In this document: positions 16,574 to 24,349 of the stretch, piece after piece
Layout: the number at the start of each line of letters is the position of its first letter
Numbering within the stretch: the first letter of the stretch is position 1
Source of the DNA: Lelliottia wanjuensis
GTDB taxonomy: Bacteria; Pseudomonadota; Gammaproteobacteria; Enterobacterales; Enterobacteriaceae
Assembly (NCBI RefSeq): GCF_030238365.1
Contig: NZ_JASSOT010000064.1
Coordinates: 62,001-126,000 of the forward strand
Length of the DNA: 64,000 nt
Direction of reading: 5' to 3'
Notes under the pieces: generated by a model
Told to the model about the DNA's origin: nothing
Seen by the model: the letters and a program-made list of their open reading frames with translations, nothing else
Databases searched by the model: none
Position numbers and translations under genes: made by a program

Positions 16574-16759
16574 TTACGCGGCTGCCCGGTAAGCAGCCTC
16601 GTTGTATTTGAGAACGCCAGCTGTAACGACTTCCAGTCGATAGGCGTCTTTCTCAGGGATCACTTCTTTCCACTGTGAAACGGCGGCATCGCTAATGCCT
16701 AAAGCCTTCGCGACTGCGCGCTGGGTTCCGAAGTGGTCGATAACTTGTTTTTTGTACAT
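16574..16759 (-). CDS. cro: Cro repressor (P22 type)
   Basis: The 61-residue protein MYKKQVIDHFGTQRAVAKAL... matches P22 Cro almost residue for residue as I remember it. The helix-turn-helix covers roughly residues 12-32 (TQRAVAKALGISDAAVSQWK). It is the first gene from pR and shuts down the repressor promoter. It faces C2 across three operators. Confidence 0.95.
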   Translation of the reverse strand: MYKKQVIDHFGTQRAVAKALGISDAAVSQWKEVIPEKDAYRLEVVTAGVLKYNEAAYRAAA

Positions 16760-16772
16760 GGACTCGCTCCGA

Positions 16773-16838
16773 AATAAAGAACACTTAAATTATCTACTAA
16801 AGGAATCTTAAGTCAAGAAGAATTAAGATGACTTAACT
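16773..16838. promoter_or_regulatory. Right operators OR1-OR3 and promoter pR
   Basis: Three 18-base P22-type operators with core AAG-N4-CTT lie at 16773-16790, 16796-16813 and 16821-16838. pR on the minus strand is TTGACT (16816-16811), a 16-base spacer and GATAAT (16794-16789). The third operator abuts the C2 start codon, so the repressor mRNA from pRM may lack a leader. Confidence 0.88.
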
Positions 16839-17489
16839 ATGAATATGAAAACGATGGGCGAACGCATTCGTGCGCGACGCAAAGAGATGAAGATCCGACA
16901 GGACGCCCTGGGGAAGATGGTTGGCGTCTCTAATGCTGCTATATCGCAGTGGGAGAGGAGCGAGACAGAACCCAAGGGAGATAACCTTTTAGCTCTGGCT
17001 AAGGCTCTGAACTGCTCCCCAAACTACCTACATAATGGTGATAGCAGCCAATCAAACGTTGCCTATCACGGTACAAATAAACCAAAGGGAAGCTATCCTC
17101 TAATCAGTTGGGTTAGCGCGGGGCAATGGATGGAAGCTGTAGAACCTTATCATCGTCGAGCTATCGACAACTGGTATGACACCACTGTGGACTGCTCAGA
17201 GGAGTCTTTCTGGCTGGACGTTCAGGGTGACTCAATGACATCCCCAGTCGGCCTCAGCATTCCAGAGGGAATGGTGATACTTGTCGATCCTGAAGTTGAA
17301 CCACGCAGCGGGAAGCTGGTTGTCGCTAAGCTGGAAGGCGTGAACGAAGCCACGTTTAAAAAATATGTTGTTGATGCCGGTCGCCGGTATCTGAAACCGC
17401 TCAATCCTCAATATCAGATGATTGAGGTTGATGGTAACTGCAAGATCATTGGTGTAGTCGTCGACGCCAAGTTGGTAAACCTACCATAA
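16839..17489 (+). CDS. c2: C2 prophage repressor (P22 type)
   Basis: The 216-residue protein has an N-terminal helix-turn-helix (IRQDALGKMVGVSNAAISQWERSETEP) and a C-terminal S24/LexA-like domain with WLDVQGDSMTSPVGLSIPEGM and KLVVAKLEG. The Ser/Lys pair for RecA-stimulated self-cleavage is present, as is the likely cleavage neighbourhood. It maintains lysogeny by binding the operators at both sides. Very close to P22 C2. A strong terminator follows. Confidence 0.95.
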   Translation: MNMKTMGERIRARRKEMKIRQDALGKMVGVSNAAISQWERSETEPKGDNLLALAKALNCSPNYLHNGDSSQSNVAYHGTNKPKGSYPLISWVSAGQWMEAVEPYHRRAIDNWYDTTVDCSEESFWLDVQGDSMTSPVGLSIPEGMVILVDPEVEPRSGKLVVAKLEGVNEATFKKYVVDAGRRYLKPLNPQYQMIEVDGNCKIIGVVVDAKLVNLP

Positions 17490-17508
17490 GGGCCAAACGG
17501 CCCTTTTC
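17488..17508 (+). terminator. Terminator after the C2 repressor
   Basis: AAGGGCC and GGCCCTT around an AAAC loop, followed by TTC. It begins in the repressor stop codon. Confidence 0.8.
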
Positions 17509-17581
17509 TATTTCCGCTCCCCCACACCTCCCCACCCAACAAAACCCTCAAACTTCATTTTCACACCACACTTAAAAAATA

Positions 17582-17634
17582 AATTAAGTTTTCTTCAAAT
17601 ACCCCTTGACCATTAAATTAAGATGTCTTAAATT
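17582..17634 (+). promoter_or_regulatory. Left operators and promoter pL
   Basis: Two AAG-N4-CTT operators lie at 17582-17599 and 17616-17633. pL is TTGACC (17606), 17 bases, TAAATT (17629); the second operator overlaps the -10 box. It drives N and the leftward early operon. Confidence 0.85.
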
Positions 17635-17674
17635 TATCCCATCAGCAGGACGCACTACTCACCAGGACGGTGAA

Positions 17675-17704
17675 GCTCTTAAAAATCTGGCCCTGAAGAA
17701 GGGC
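17675..17704 (+). promoter_or_regulatory. nutL antitermination site (boxA, boxB)
   Basis: GCTCTTAAAA (boxA) and, five bases on, GCCCTGAAGAAGGGC (boxB, 17690-17704), which I recall as the lambda nutL boxB. The surrounding leader up to N also resembles lambda. The rest of 17705-17837 is N leader with no gene. Confidence 0.92.
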
Positions 17705-17837
17705 AGCATTCAAAGCAGAAAGCTTTGGGGTGTGGCAGGTGCTTCGGCACAGCCTGGAAGCGGCAGGATGGATATTCGCATAGGCCTGCAAGGCGCGAAC
17801 TGCCACACCACCAAAGCTAACTGACAGGAGATTCAAG

Positions 17838-18161
17838 ATGGATGCACAAGCACGCCGCCGCGAACGCCGCGCAGAGAAACAGGCTGAATGGAAAGCTGCT
17901 AATCCCCTGTTAGTTGGGGTAAGCGCCAAGCCGGACACCCGCAAGATTCTCTCGCTGACTCGCAAGCCGAAATCACGCGTAGAAAGCGCTGTGAACCCGA
18001 TTGATTTATCAGGGCTGGCTGAGTATCGGCAGGAGATGGAAAGACGCGCAGAAGCTGTTGAGCGCAAGAATCGCCGCACCTGGTACAAAGACAGCAACCC
18101 GTTTGGCAACAAGATTCACGCGGTGCAGAAATCACGCGGCAAATCGACCCCGCTGATTTGA
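17838..18161 (+). CDS. N: Early antitermination protein N (lambda type)
   Basis: The 107-residue protein starts MDAQARRRERRAEKQAEWKA, the arginine-rich boxB-binding helix of lambda N, followed by NPLLVGVSAKP and SRKPKSRVESA-like segments and the ending GKSTPLI. Lambda N is 107 residues and nearly superimposable. It binds nut RNA and, with Nus factors, lets polymerase pass early terminators. Preceded by ACAGGAG. Confidence 0.96.
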   Translation: MDAQARRRERRAEKQAEWKAANPLLVGVSAKPDTRKILSLTRKPKSRVESAVNPIDLSGLAEYRQEMERRAEAVERKNRRTWYKDSNPFGNKIHAVQKSRGKSTPLI

Positions 18162-18217
18162 TATCGCAACCGCAAAGATTCTGTTACGGCACGTTAATTA
18201 ACTTATGAGGTGAGGCA

Positions 18218-18448
18218 ATGGCAATTAGCGGGAAAGTAAAAATTAAATCCATAAACGGAATCACGCCAGAAGGTGATGGATGGAATCGTAGCCTTGAAGT
18301 GGATTTTGATGACATGGAAATCTCTGACTCTTTCAAAGCAGATGAAATCGTCGGTGAATACAACGTCGATGATCTTCTGGAGGCCATTGGTGATGCAGAT
18401 GTAGCTACCTGGCTGTCTGAGCAGGGTTATGAGGTTTCACTAGGTTAG
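18218..18448 (+). CDS. Hypothetical early protein, 76 residues
   Basis: MAISGKVKIKSINGITPEGDG... is acidic (VDFDDMEISDSFKADEIVGEYNVDDLLEAIGDADV) with no membrane segment. A clear GAGGTGAG site precedes the start. It resembles short acidic early proteins of lambdoid phages, but I cannot name it. Confidence 0.65.
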   Translation: MAISGKVKIKSINGITPEGDGWNRSLEVDFDDMEISDSFKADEIVGEYNVDDLLEAIGDADVATWLSEQGYEVSLG

Positions 18449-18497
18449 GTCGCTACGGCGGCCTTTTTATTAGCTCACGAGACAAGAGGGTAAGGCG

Positions 18498-18665
18498 ATG
18501 GATGAGAAGGTAGTGTTCCCGGCTGGCTTTAACAAGCTTATGTATGCGCTGACAAAACATGCTGCGCGCAACAGCTTCCGTGAATTTCTTGAAGAGTGGG
18601 AAATTGAAGATTACGACGAGATTAAGTCGTTTCTCGCGGAGAACGGAATAAAAACTTACTGCTAA
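18498..18665 (+). CDS. Small early protein, 55 residues
   Basis: The frame MDEKVVFPAGFNKLMYALTK...NGIKTYC has an acidic helical C-terminal half. A GGGTAAGG site precedes it and an intrinsic terminator follows 15 bases after the stop. The sequence looks like a conserved early gene of P22-like phages, without a known function. Confidence 0.65.
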   Translation: MDEKVVFPAGFNKLMYALTKHAARNSFREFLEEWEIEDYDEIKSFLAENGIKTYC

Positions 18666-18679
18666 TAACTGCTCTACAG

Positions 18680-18700
18680 ACCCGCTCCGGCGGGTTTTTT
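18680..18700 (+). terminator. Early leftward terminator
   Basis: CCCGC-TCCG-GCGGG followed by six Ts. It stands between the N-proximal genes and the recombination block, where N antitermination would be needed. Confidence 0.88.
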
Positions 18701-18822
18701 CTTGCTGATACCAAAGCATCTTCACGAGGGTGCTCCGTTATCAGGGCGGCTATCCACCGCTTAAATGTCTGCATATGCAGAGGTCTTTAGTTCAGCGGCG
18801 CGGCTTAAGCGCGGAGATGATT

Positions 18823-19008
18823 ATGAAGTTGCTTACCGAATACGATATTGATTTGGTCTTATCCCATCACTTTCATAATCACGATGCAGCAATCAATACC
18901 ATGGAAAAGGCCATAGCAATTTACTGGAATTTTCGCGGTAACAAAATTGCCAGATCAAGAATTCTGTCAGCTATAAAAACCATCAGATTTATCAGGACAA
19001 AGGATTAG
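18823..19008 (+). CDS. Hypothetical early protein, 61 residues
   Basis: The ATG at 18823 has GGAG six bases upstream; another ATG at 18817 is possible. The product MKLLTEYDIDLVLSHHFHNH is helical with a His-rich stretch and a basic end (RSRILSAIKTIRFIRTKD). No family recognised. Confidence 0.6.
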   Translation: MKLLTEYDIDLVLSHHFHNHDAAINTMEKAIAIYWNFRGNKIARSRILSAIKTIRFIRTKD

Positions 19009-19010
19009 TT

Positions 19011-19217
19011 ATGCAACAAGAAACAGCATTCCCGACTGAAGAGAGCAATTACGAAAAGGTTTGGTCTTCACCTGGTATGACGCTGCGTGACTACTTCGCT
19101 GCGAAGTTCATGCAAGGTGTATGTGCAAACCCAGACAAGCTATACAGCGATGACCATCTGGCAGCAGAGGCGTATCAAATGGCCGACGCAATGCTCAAAG
19201 CTCGGGAGGCCTCATGA
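19011..19217 (+). CDS. Conserved small early protein, 68 residues
   Basis: MQQETAFPTEESNYEKVWSS is followed by PGMTLRDYFAAKFMQG and a C-terminal AYQMADAMLKAREAS helix, a pattern common to many lambdoid early proteins. It overlaps the next gene by four bases. Function unknown. Confidence 0.7.
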   Translation: MQQETAFPTEESNYEKVWSSPGMTLRDYFAAKFMQGVCANPDKLYSDDHLAAEAYQMADAMLKAREAS

Positions 19218-19375
19218 CAGTCACTCACAACGGCAGACAGTACACCGTAACCAAAATGGCAGATGGCTATACGTGGCAGCTGGTGTCGGTCGATAAGCCT
19301 CGCGAGAAGTTAACCATGAACCGCTGGCAGATGCACGTTGCCGGATTGCTTGAGCAGGTGGAGGGTAAAGAATGA
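19214..19375 (+). CDS. Small early protein, 53 residues
   Basis: MTVTHNGRQYTVTKMADGYT... reads as a small beta-rich fold with a helical end (MHVAGLLEQVEGKE). It overlaps its neighbours by ATGA at both ends, consistent with coupled translation. No family recognised. Confidence 0.65.
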   Translation: MTVTHNGRQYTVTKMADGYTWQLVSVDKPREKLTMNRWQMHVAGLLEQVEGKE

Positions 19376-19527
19376 TTAACCATTACTTACTGCAGGTTGC
19401 TCAAGGTGAGCTGGCGATTGCCGAAGTTATCGGTGACGGCAATCTCTGGGCCCGGGCAATGCAAAAGATGCGCGTGGCAATGGGTACTCCGAGATATAAG
19501 CGTGGAGGATCAAATGGAATGGATTAA
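19372..19527 (+). CDS. Small early protein, 51 residues
   Basis: MINHYLLQVAQGELAIAEVI... ends [11 protein letters not shown]. It overlaps the upstream gene by four bases and the DUF551 gene by 14. No family recognised. Confidence 0.6.
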   Translation: MINHYLLQVAQGELAIAEVIGDGNLWARAMQKMRVAMGTPRYKRGGSNGMD

Positions 19528-19744
19528 GTGTAGCGACCGGATGCCAGATGAAGATACATACACGGTAATCGCTGACATAGGTAGTGAGGGTAATATTTAT
19601 TGCGCTGCTGCTGCATGGTTTATACACGGAAGTTTCTCTCCAATGGATGGAGTCAGCGCTTCAAATTATGACGGAGGTGCTGCGATAGAGATTGATATGC
19701 ATATCTCTCACTGGATGCCACTGCCTGACCTAAAGTCTGAATAA
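19514..19744 (+). CDS. DUF551 protein
   Basis: [20 protein letters not shown] at the start and [11 protein letters not shown] at the end are the bookends of DUF551, a family of small phage proteins of unknown function. I chose the start at 19514, preceded by GTGGAGGA, over an upstream extension in the same frame that runs into the previous gene. 76 residues. Confidence 0.85.
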   Translation: MEWIKCSDRMPDEDTYTVIADIGSEGNIYCAAAAWFIHGSFSPMDGVSASNYDGGAAIEIDMHISHWMPLPDLKSE

Positions 19745-19820
19745 CCCTCCCCCACTTTCATCACTCCCTGTCCGGCTATCGCAGACGGGAAGCGCACAAC
19801 CAAATTTCAGGAGTTCAGCA

Positions 19821-20117
19821 ATGAACGCATACCACGTGCAGGACAGAATCGAGGCCCAGAACTGGACTCGACACTACCAGCAAATCGCCCGAGAAGAGAA
19901 AGTGGCTGACCTGGCCAATGACCTTGAGAAGGGGCTGAAACTGAGGCACTTCGAGGGAATTTGTGTTGATGAGCTTCAGCGCTGCGGAGCGGACAAGAAA
20001 GCGATCAGCAAAGCATTTGATGATGACGTCGAATTTCAGGAGCGAATGGCTGCTCACGCCAGATATATGGCGGAGGTCATCGCAAAGCACCAAATTGATT
20101 TTGAGGAGAGCGAATAA
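19821..20117 (+). CDS. gam: Gam host-nuclease inhibitor
   Basis: The 98-residue protein [20 protein letters not shown]... matches the 98-residue short form of lambda Gam along its length, including [19 protein letters not shown]. Gam mimics DNA and blocks RecBCD, protecting rolling-circle products and recombination ends. It overlaps the recT start by one base (TAATG). Confidence 0.93.
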   Translation: MNAYHVQDRIEAQNWTRHYQQIAREEKVADLANDLEKGLKLRHFEGICVDELQRCGADKKAISKAFDDDVEFQERMAAHARYMAEVIAKHQIDFEESE

Positions 20118-21013
20118 TGTCTCTCGGAATTGTTGAGTTTGTAAAACAGCAGGAGCCGCTATTCTGCGGCGCTCTGACTGACCAGTCGGTGACGTGGTCC
20201 AAGGAAAGCCAGTTCGCTATCCAGTTGTTCCAGAAGAATGACTATCTCGCCAAAACAGCGCTGGGCAACCCTACCAGCGCGCAGAACGCAATCATCAACG
20301 TAGCCGCCATCGGAATCACGCTTAACCCTGCAAGCAAGCTCGCCTATCTGGTTCCTCGCGACGGGATGGTGTGTCTCGATATCAGCTACATGGGCCTTCT
20401 TCACCTGGCACAAGCGACAGGGTCTATTAAGTGGGGCCAATGCAAACTGGTCTACTCGAATGACACGTACGAATCGAACGGACTCGATACCGCGCCAACT
20501 CACAAGTACAACGCATTCGGCGATCGGGGTGTTGTGGTCGGTGGTTACTGCACAGTAAAAACTCCTGATGGAGACTATCTCACGGAAGAGATGAGCCTGG
20601 CAGAAATCAAGGCAACGGAAGCAACCAGCAAGGCCAAGAACGGACCGTGGAAGAACTTCTGGGAAGAGATGGCACGCAAGACCATCGTAAAACGAGCCAG
20701 CAAATACTGGCCCCGCGCCGACCGCCTGGATAACGCGATTCACGTTATCAATGAAGATGAAGGAATTCATCAGGAACCGGTTATGCCTCACAAGTCAGAA
20801 GATGAAATTCGCGAGGATGAGCGCCGCCGACAACAGGAGGTAATCGACCAAGTGCAAGAGCTTTGTGACGACATGGCGAAAACTGAAACCATGGATGATC
20901 TGAAGCGCATTTTTGCTGACGCGTATAAACGAACTGCAGGCATGAAACTGCAGCAGAACGTCCAGGCTATTTATGCCGAATGCAAATCAAAACTGGAGGT
21001 GACAAGTGAGTAA
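20117..21013 (+). CDS. RecT-family single-strand annealing protein
   Basis: The 298-residue protein has GNPTSAQNAIINVAAIGITLNPASKLAYLVPRDGM and SYMGLLHLAQATGSI, the core of RecT, not of lambda Bet. It would anneal complementary strands in phage recombination. The usual partner exonuclease is not found beside it; Gam lies upstream and Gp157 overlaps downstream by eight bases. The C-terminal 80 residues are charged and probably flexible. Confidence 0.9.
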   Translation: MSLGIVEFVKQQEPLFCGALTDQSVTWSKESQFAIQLFQKNDYLAKTALGNPTSAQNAIINVAAIGITLNPASKLAYLVPRDGMVCLDISYMGLLHLAQATGSIKWGQCKLVYSNDTYESNGLDTAPTHKYNAFGDRGVVVGGYCTVKTPDGDYLTEEMSLAEIKATEATSKAKNGPWKNFWEEMARKTIVKRASKYWPRADRLDNAIHVINEDEGIHQEPVMPHKSEDEIREDERRRQQEVIDQVQELCDDMAKTETMDDLKRIFADAYKRTAGMKLQQNVQAIYAECKSKLEVTSE

Positions 21014-21488
21014 GCTTTACGAAATCGCCAACAGCTACGCAAAGCTGATGGATTCAGACTTTGACCCGGAATCGATAGCCGACACACTGGAAGGAATGGA
21101 GGGTGAACTGACCGACAAAATCGAGCAGTTGCTGGCTATCTGCAAGAACGAAACAGGATATGCCGAACGCCTCAAGGAAGAAGCAAAATCACTCAACGAG
21201 CGAGCAACTGCAATCAACAACAAAGTTGATAGTCTCTACGCCTACATCGCATCGTCTCTAGAAGTGATGGGAATGAAAAAGATTCGTGCCGGGTTGCATC
21301 AGGTCACTCTTCGCGCCCCTTCCGAATCAGTAGAGATTACCGATGAATCTTCACTGCCTCCGCAATTTGTCGAGTACGAAACAATTATCAAAGCGGACAA
21401 GTTGGCAATCAAGCATCAATTGAAGGCTGGCATTGCTATCCCTGGCGCGCAAATAAAACTCGGCAAGCCTTCACTTATCATCAAGTAG
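21006..21488 (+). CDS. Siphovirus Gp157-family protein
   Basis: The 160-residue protein has MSKLYEIANSYAKLMDS, a helical coiled middle (LKEEAKSLNERATAINNKVDSLYAYI) and the end PGAQIKLGKPSLIIK of the Gp157 family. Members accompany recombinases in many phages, and in Streptococcus phages were linked to resistance; activity is unproven. Starts by GTG at 21006, overlapping recT. Confidence 0.85.
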   Translation: MSKLYEIANSYAKLMDSDFDPESIADTLEGMEGELTDKIEQLLAICKNETGYAERLKEEAKSLNERATAINNKVDSLYAYIASSLEVMGMKKIRAGLHQVTLRAPSESVEITDESSLPPQFVEYETIIKADKLAIKHQLKAGIAIPGAQIKLGKPSLIIK

Positions 21489-21497
21489 GCGGAAAAC

Positions 21498-21647
21498 ATG
21501 AAACACGTACACGACAAAATCCGTGTCGGACGGATAACTCTTGTCTATTCCGTCATCCAAAGAGGCTGGGTATATCCCGGTCTCTCTGTTATCAGAAACC
21601 CTCTCAAGGCCCAGCGCATTGCAGAAGAGATGAACGCTAAGGGGTAG
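21498..21647 (+). CDS. DUF1317 protein
   Basis: MKHVHDKIRVGRITLVYSVI...GWVYPGLSVIRNPLKAQRIAEEMN is the DUF1317 pattern found in the lambda early left region. 49 residues, function unknown. It precedes the methylase by two bases. Confidence 0.8.
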   Translation: MKHVHDKIRVGRITLVYSVIQRGWVYPGLSVIRNPLKAQRIAEEMNAKG

Positions 21648-21649
21648 CC

Positions 21650-22201
21650 ATGACCGATTACACCGGGAGTAACACGCCAGCTGATCAGCGTGATTTATGG
21701 CGGACTCCACCGGCACTATTCACCGTGCTAGATGCGGAGTTTTGTTTCCAACTGGATGCGGCCGCCGCGCCACACAATGCGCTATGCCGAAAGTTCATTA
21801 CTGCTGAGCAGGACACGCTCACAACTCCGTGGTCCGATCACATAGCCGCACAGGGTTATGCCTGGCTGAATCCGCCATATTCAGATATCACGCCGTTCGT
21901 GAAGAAGGCAGCCGCCGAGAACGGAAACCAGATCGGCACTGTGATGCTAGTTCCGGCAGACACATCGGTTGGCTGGTTCAAAGAAGCGATGCAAACGGCT
22001 AGTGAGGTGCGTTTCATCACCGCCGGTCGACTGGCATTTATCAACCCGGTCACAGGTAAGCCGGTAAGCGGCAACAACAAAGGGTCGATGCTAATCATCT
22101 GGCGACCTTTCCCGCGTACTCACTGTGAATTCACGACTATCGACCGTGACGAGTTGATGTCATTCGGCAACAAATTATTAGCGCGACGGGAGGCTGCATG
22201 A
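21650..22201 (+). CDS. Phage Dam-type DNA N6-adenine methyltransferase
   Basis: The 183-residue protein has WRTPPALFTVLDAEFCFQLDAAA, the catalytic NPPYSD (variant of DPPY) near residue 77 and a GSMLIIWRPF end, matching PF05869 phage adenine methylases. It may mark phage DNA against host restriction or affect gene expression. The recognition site is not visible. It overlaps the next gene by four bases. Confidence 0.88.
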   Translation: MTDYTGSNTPADQRDLWRTPPALFTVLDAEFCFQLDAAAAPHNALCRKFITAEQDTLTTPWSDHIAAQGYAWLNPPYSDITPFVKKAAAENGNQIGTVMLVPADTSVGWFKEAMQTASEVRFITAGRLAFINPVTGKPVSGNNKGSMLIIWRPFPRTHCEFTTIDRDELMSFGNKLLARREAA

Positions 22202-22413
22202 CCGAAGAGCAAAACAACGCATTACGCGCCACTGCCCGGCGATGCAACGAAGAGCTGAAGGCAGCAATGGCGCAGAGGCCCAAGCCGAAGTTTGACGCCG
22301 TGAGTAGACCGTTACTGGCGAAGCACTTCGAGAAGATAAAGGGACTTGGTGTCCCTTTTTTATTGTTCGTCTACACCATTGGCAGGATTAACGGCCAGTT
22401 TCGGGAGCACTGA
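22198..22413 (+). CDS. Small early protein, 71 residues
   Basis: A basic helical start (MTEEQNNALRATARRCNEELKAAMAQRPKPKFDAVSRP) and a hydrophobic VPFLLFVYTIGRI near the end suggest a weakly membrane-associated or compact helical protein. I recall similar genes after the phage methylase but no name. Confidence 0.65.
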   Translation: MTEEQNNALRATARRCNEELKAAMAQRPKPKFDAVSRPLLAKHFEKIKGLGVPFLLFVYTIGRINGQFREH

Positions 22414-22414
22414 A

Positions 22415-22636
22415 ATGACTGACATCATTGATAACGCGTCGGCACTGGAAGATTTACACCGTGACGCCGCACTGAGTATGCACAGGCTAGACCATAGCGC
22501 AGTATCAGCAACGCACTGTATTGAGTGCGATGAAGCTCTCAGCGATGAGCGCAGGAAAGCGTATCCGGGATGCACGATGTGTGTGGCATGCCTTGAGATT
22601 GTGGAGTTACGGAATAAGCAGAGGGGGATTCAGTGA
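22415..22636 (+). CDS. TraR/DksA-type zinc finger protein
   Basis: From the ATG at 22415 the 73-residue protein carries CIECDEALSDERRKAYPGCTMCVAC, the C4 zinc finger of TraR/DksA. Such short proteins can act in the secondary channel of RNA polymerase. An upstream extension of the frame overlaps the previous gene and is unlikely. Overlaps the next start (GTGA). Confidence 0.85.
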   Translation: MTDIIDNASALEDLHRDAALSMHRLDHSAVSATHCIECDEALSDERRKAYPGCTMCVACLEIVELRNKQRGIQ

Positions 22637-23253
22637 AAGAGCGCGGAATGATTTTTAACGGTGAGATGGTGCGCGCAATCCTTGACGGCAGAAAGACACA
22701 AACGCGTCGAATTGTCAGTGAGCGGCATCTTAACCTTATCGATTTAGGTTCTCAGATAGGCGAATGCTACCCTTTGGAATGTGGAATAGACCATGAAAAC
22801 AGCCAGAGCTATTACCGTGAACATTGTCCATTTGGCAATCCGGGCGATCGCATATGGGTGCGCGAAACGTGGGCTGAAGCTGGTGCTGGCGCGCCGGACC
22901 TGAAACTTTATCGAGCGAATTACCCTTCGCACGTTCCAACTCATTACGAGAATGTACCTCCGGTTGATGAAATACGCTGGACTCCATCAATTCACATGCC
23001 CCGCTGGGCCAGTCGCCTCACACTGGAGATTACCGGCGTGCGGGTAGAGCTCTTAGCCAGCGTAAGCGATGACGATGCGGGAAAAGAAGGTTATCCCGAA
23101 AATCCAGCGCCTTACGGCGGAGGCATGGATAAATGGCTCTGGTTCCGCCAGTTATGGGACAGCATTTATCCTGATCAAAGCTTCAAGCATAACCCTTGGG
23201 TATGGGTAATCGAATTTAAGGTGGTGCCCAATGTTCAGGATAATCCAGCCTAA
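22633..23253 (+). CDS. ASCH/PUA-like phage protein
   Basis: The 206-residue protein starts at GTG. MIFNGEMVRAILDGRKTQTRR is the opening of a widespread phage family with an ASCH-like RNA-binding fold; GDRIWVRETWAE and MPRWASRLTLEITGVRVE follow as usual. The role is unknown; an RNA-linked function is inferred from the fold. Confidence 0.7.
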   Translation: MKERGMIFNGEMVRAILDGRKTQTRRIVSERHLNLIDLGSQIGECYPLECGIDHENSQSYYREHCPFGNPGDRIWVRETWAEAGAGAPDLKLYRANYPSHVPTHYENVPPVDEIRWTPSIHMPRWASRLTLEITGVRVELLASVSDDDAGKEGYPENPAPYGGGMDKWLWFRQLWDSIYPDQSFKHNPWVWVIEFKVVPNVQDNPA

Positions 23254-23473
23254 CTCATTCTACGTAGATACCAACGGCTCCCTCTGCAAAATCCTCCGCA
23301 CCAAATCCGACACAGTCCACTATCAGCGAAACGGTCATAACTGCATAGCCAGCATGATGCGATTTCAGCATGATTTTGAGTATGTCGATGGTGCGGAGTT
23401 AAAGCAGATATGGGACGACATCGAAACGACGGCACACATTAAATCGCTACGTGCAATGCAGCGCGTGGCATGA
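23231..23473 (+). CDS. DUF4222-like protein
   Basis: The 80-residue protein MFRIIQPNSFYVDTNGSLCK... with KSDTVHYQRNGHNC resembles DUF4222, short beta-rich proteins of lambdoid early regions. It overlaps the previous gene by 23 bases. Family assignment is tentative, function unknown. Confidence 0.6.
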   Translation: MFRIIQPNSFYVDTNGSLCKILRTKSDTVHYQRNGHNCIASMMRFQHDFEYVDGAELKQIWDDIETTAHIKSLRAMQRVA

Positions 23474-23482
23474 GGAGAGAGC

Positions 23483-23692
23483 ATGAACTTAACGATAAAG
23501 CAGATTTACGAATTGGCATGTTTTGCAGGGCTATCTTGCTCCACTCCAGAGGAGGCGCAAGTTGATGCAGAAACAGAGTTGAGCATCGATAGCGGAGTCA
23601 TTCAGGGTGATGGTGACGACGAAGATTACAACGGCCTAAGAGCTTGTTATGCCGACTACCCAGAAGAAGGTTATATCCCGCTTGAAGATTGA
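23483..23692 (+). CDS. Small acidic early protein, 69 residues
   Basis: MNLTIKQIYELACFAGLSCS is followed by a strongly acidic stretch (VIQGDGDDEDYNGL) and the ending YPEEGYIPLED. Preceded by GGAGAG. The acidity hints at a mimic or protein-binding role, but that is speculation. No family recognised. Confidence 0.6.
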   Translation: MNLTIKQIYELACFAGLSCSTPEEAQVDAETELSIDSGVIQGDGDDEDYNGLRACYADYPEEGYIPLED

Positions 23693-23699
23693 CGCAACT

Positions 23700-23785
23700 T
23701 ATAGCCGGCTCCAGTGAGCTGGCTATTGGGTGCGAAAGCGCCGCCTCCATCCCCATTTTGCCCTCCATGTGAGGGCATTCTTTTT
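23700..23785 (+). terminator. Hairpin pair with terminator
   Basis: An 11-pair hairpin (ATAGCCGGCTC/GAGCTGGCTAT, 23701-23726) is followed by GCCCTC-CATGT-GAGGGC and a T-rich tail ending at 23785. The second is a plausible intrinsic terminator; the first has no T-run. Confidence 0.6.
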
Positions 23786-23796
23786 GGGAGTAAATC

Positions 23797-23913
23797 ATGC
23801 AATCGAATCCCATCATCTGGCTCGTCATTGCTCTCAATGCTCTGGGGGCCTTCATCTCATTTCTACACGAACCGGCAGGTGTGCAATGGCTAAGTATGCT
23901 GTGGGCGCGTTAG
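23797..23913 (+). CDS. Small membrane protein, 38 residues
   Basis: MQSNPIIWLVIALNALGAFI... is mostly one hydrophobic segment. GGGAG precedes it by six bases. It overlaps the next gene by 28 bases in another frame. Similar short membrane peptides occur in early regions of lambdoid phages. Confidence 0.55.
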   Translation: MQSNPIIWLVIALNALGAFISFLHEPAGVQWLSMLWAR

Positions 23914-24086
23914 TCCAGCTTAAGACTGGCGGAATACATGGATACGTTGAGAGCCAGATCGAACCAGATAGCGAGCATCCGAAATACTGGTGCCGATGGG
24001 ATTCAGGGAGCTACCAGGTGCACAACGAAAACGAACTACGGGCTGCCACTGTAGACGGTCCGCAACTGTATAAGAGAATGGATTAG
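23886..24086 (+). CDS. Small early protein, 66 residues
   Basis: From the ATG at 23886 (AGGTG upstream) the product MAKYAVGALVQLKTGGIHGY has a beta-rich, SH3-like pattern (VQLKTGGIHGYVESQ, YWCRWDSGSYQVHNENEL). Resembles small phage proteins that I cannot name. A chromo/KOW-like fold is conceivable. Confidence 0.6.
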   Translation: MAKYAVGALVQLKTGGIHGYVESQIEPDSEHPKYWCRWDSGSYQVHNENELRAATVDGPQLYKRMD

Positions 24087-24094
24087 GAGAAGGT

Positions 24095-24289
24095 ATGAAG
24101 CAAGATTTAACAAAAAGAGAGATAAACATGCTTTCGACATTTCTGGCTAGGACTCGCTTTTGGCGTGTTCTTCCTCAAACTGCAAGCGACCTCTGGGATT
24201 CGGGATTTATTAAGCCCACTAAATTCGGGATGGGGAATTTCCAGATCACAGATAAGGGCCGCCAGTACCTCAAGGCACTCTCTGAATGA
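24095..24289 (+). CDS. Small winged-helix-like protein, 64 residues
   Basis: MKQDLTKREINMLSTFLART is helical, and GMGNFQITDKGRQYLKALSE resembles the wing and last helix of short winged-helix proteins. Preceded by GGAGAAGG. A terminator follows before xis. Function unknown. Confidence 0.6.
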   Translation: MKQDLTKREINMLSTFLARTRFWRVLPQTASDLWDSGFIKPTKFGMGNFQITDKGRQYLKALSE

Positions 24290-24310
24290 TTAATGCCCAT
24301 TTATGACCGA

Positions 24311-24331
24311 CCCGCCACATGGCGGTTTTTT
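24311..24331 (+). terminator. Terminator before the xis-int pair
   Basis: CCGCC-ACAT-GGCGG followed by TTTTTTATT. It separates int/xis from the rest of the leftward operon unless N is active. Confidence 0.85.
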
Positions 24332-24349
24332 ATTGCCTGGAGATAACCA

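Noticed and set aside
17606..17824. 72-codon TTG frame before N
   Set aside because: It covers pL, operators and nutL; these sites explain the conservation.
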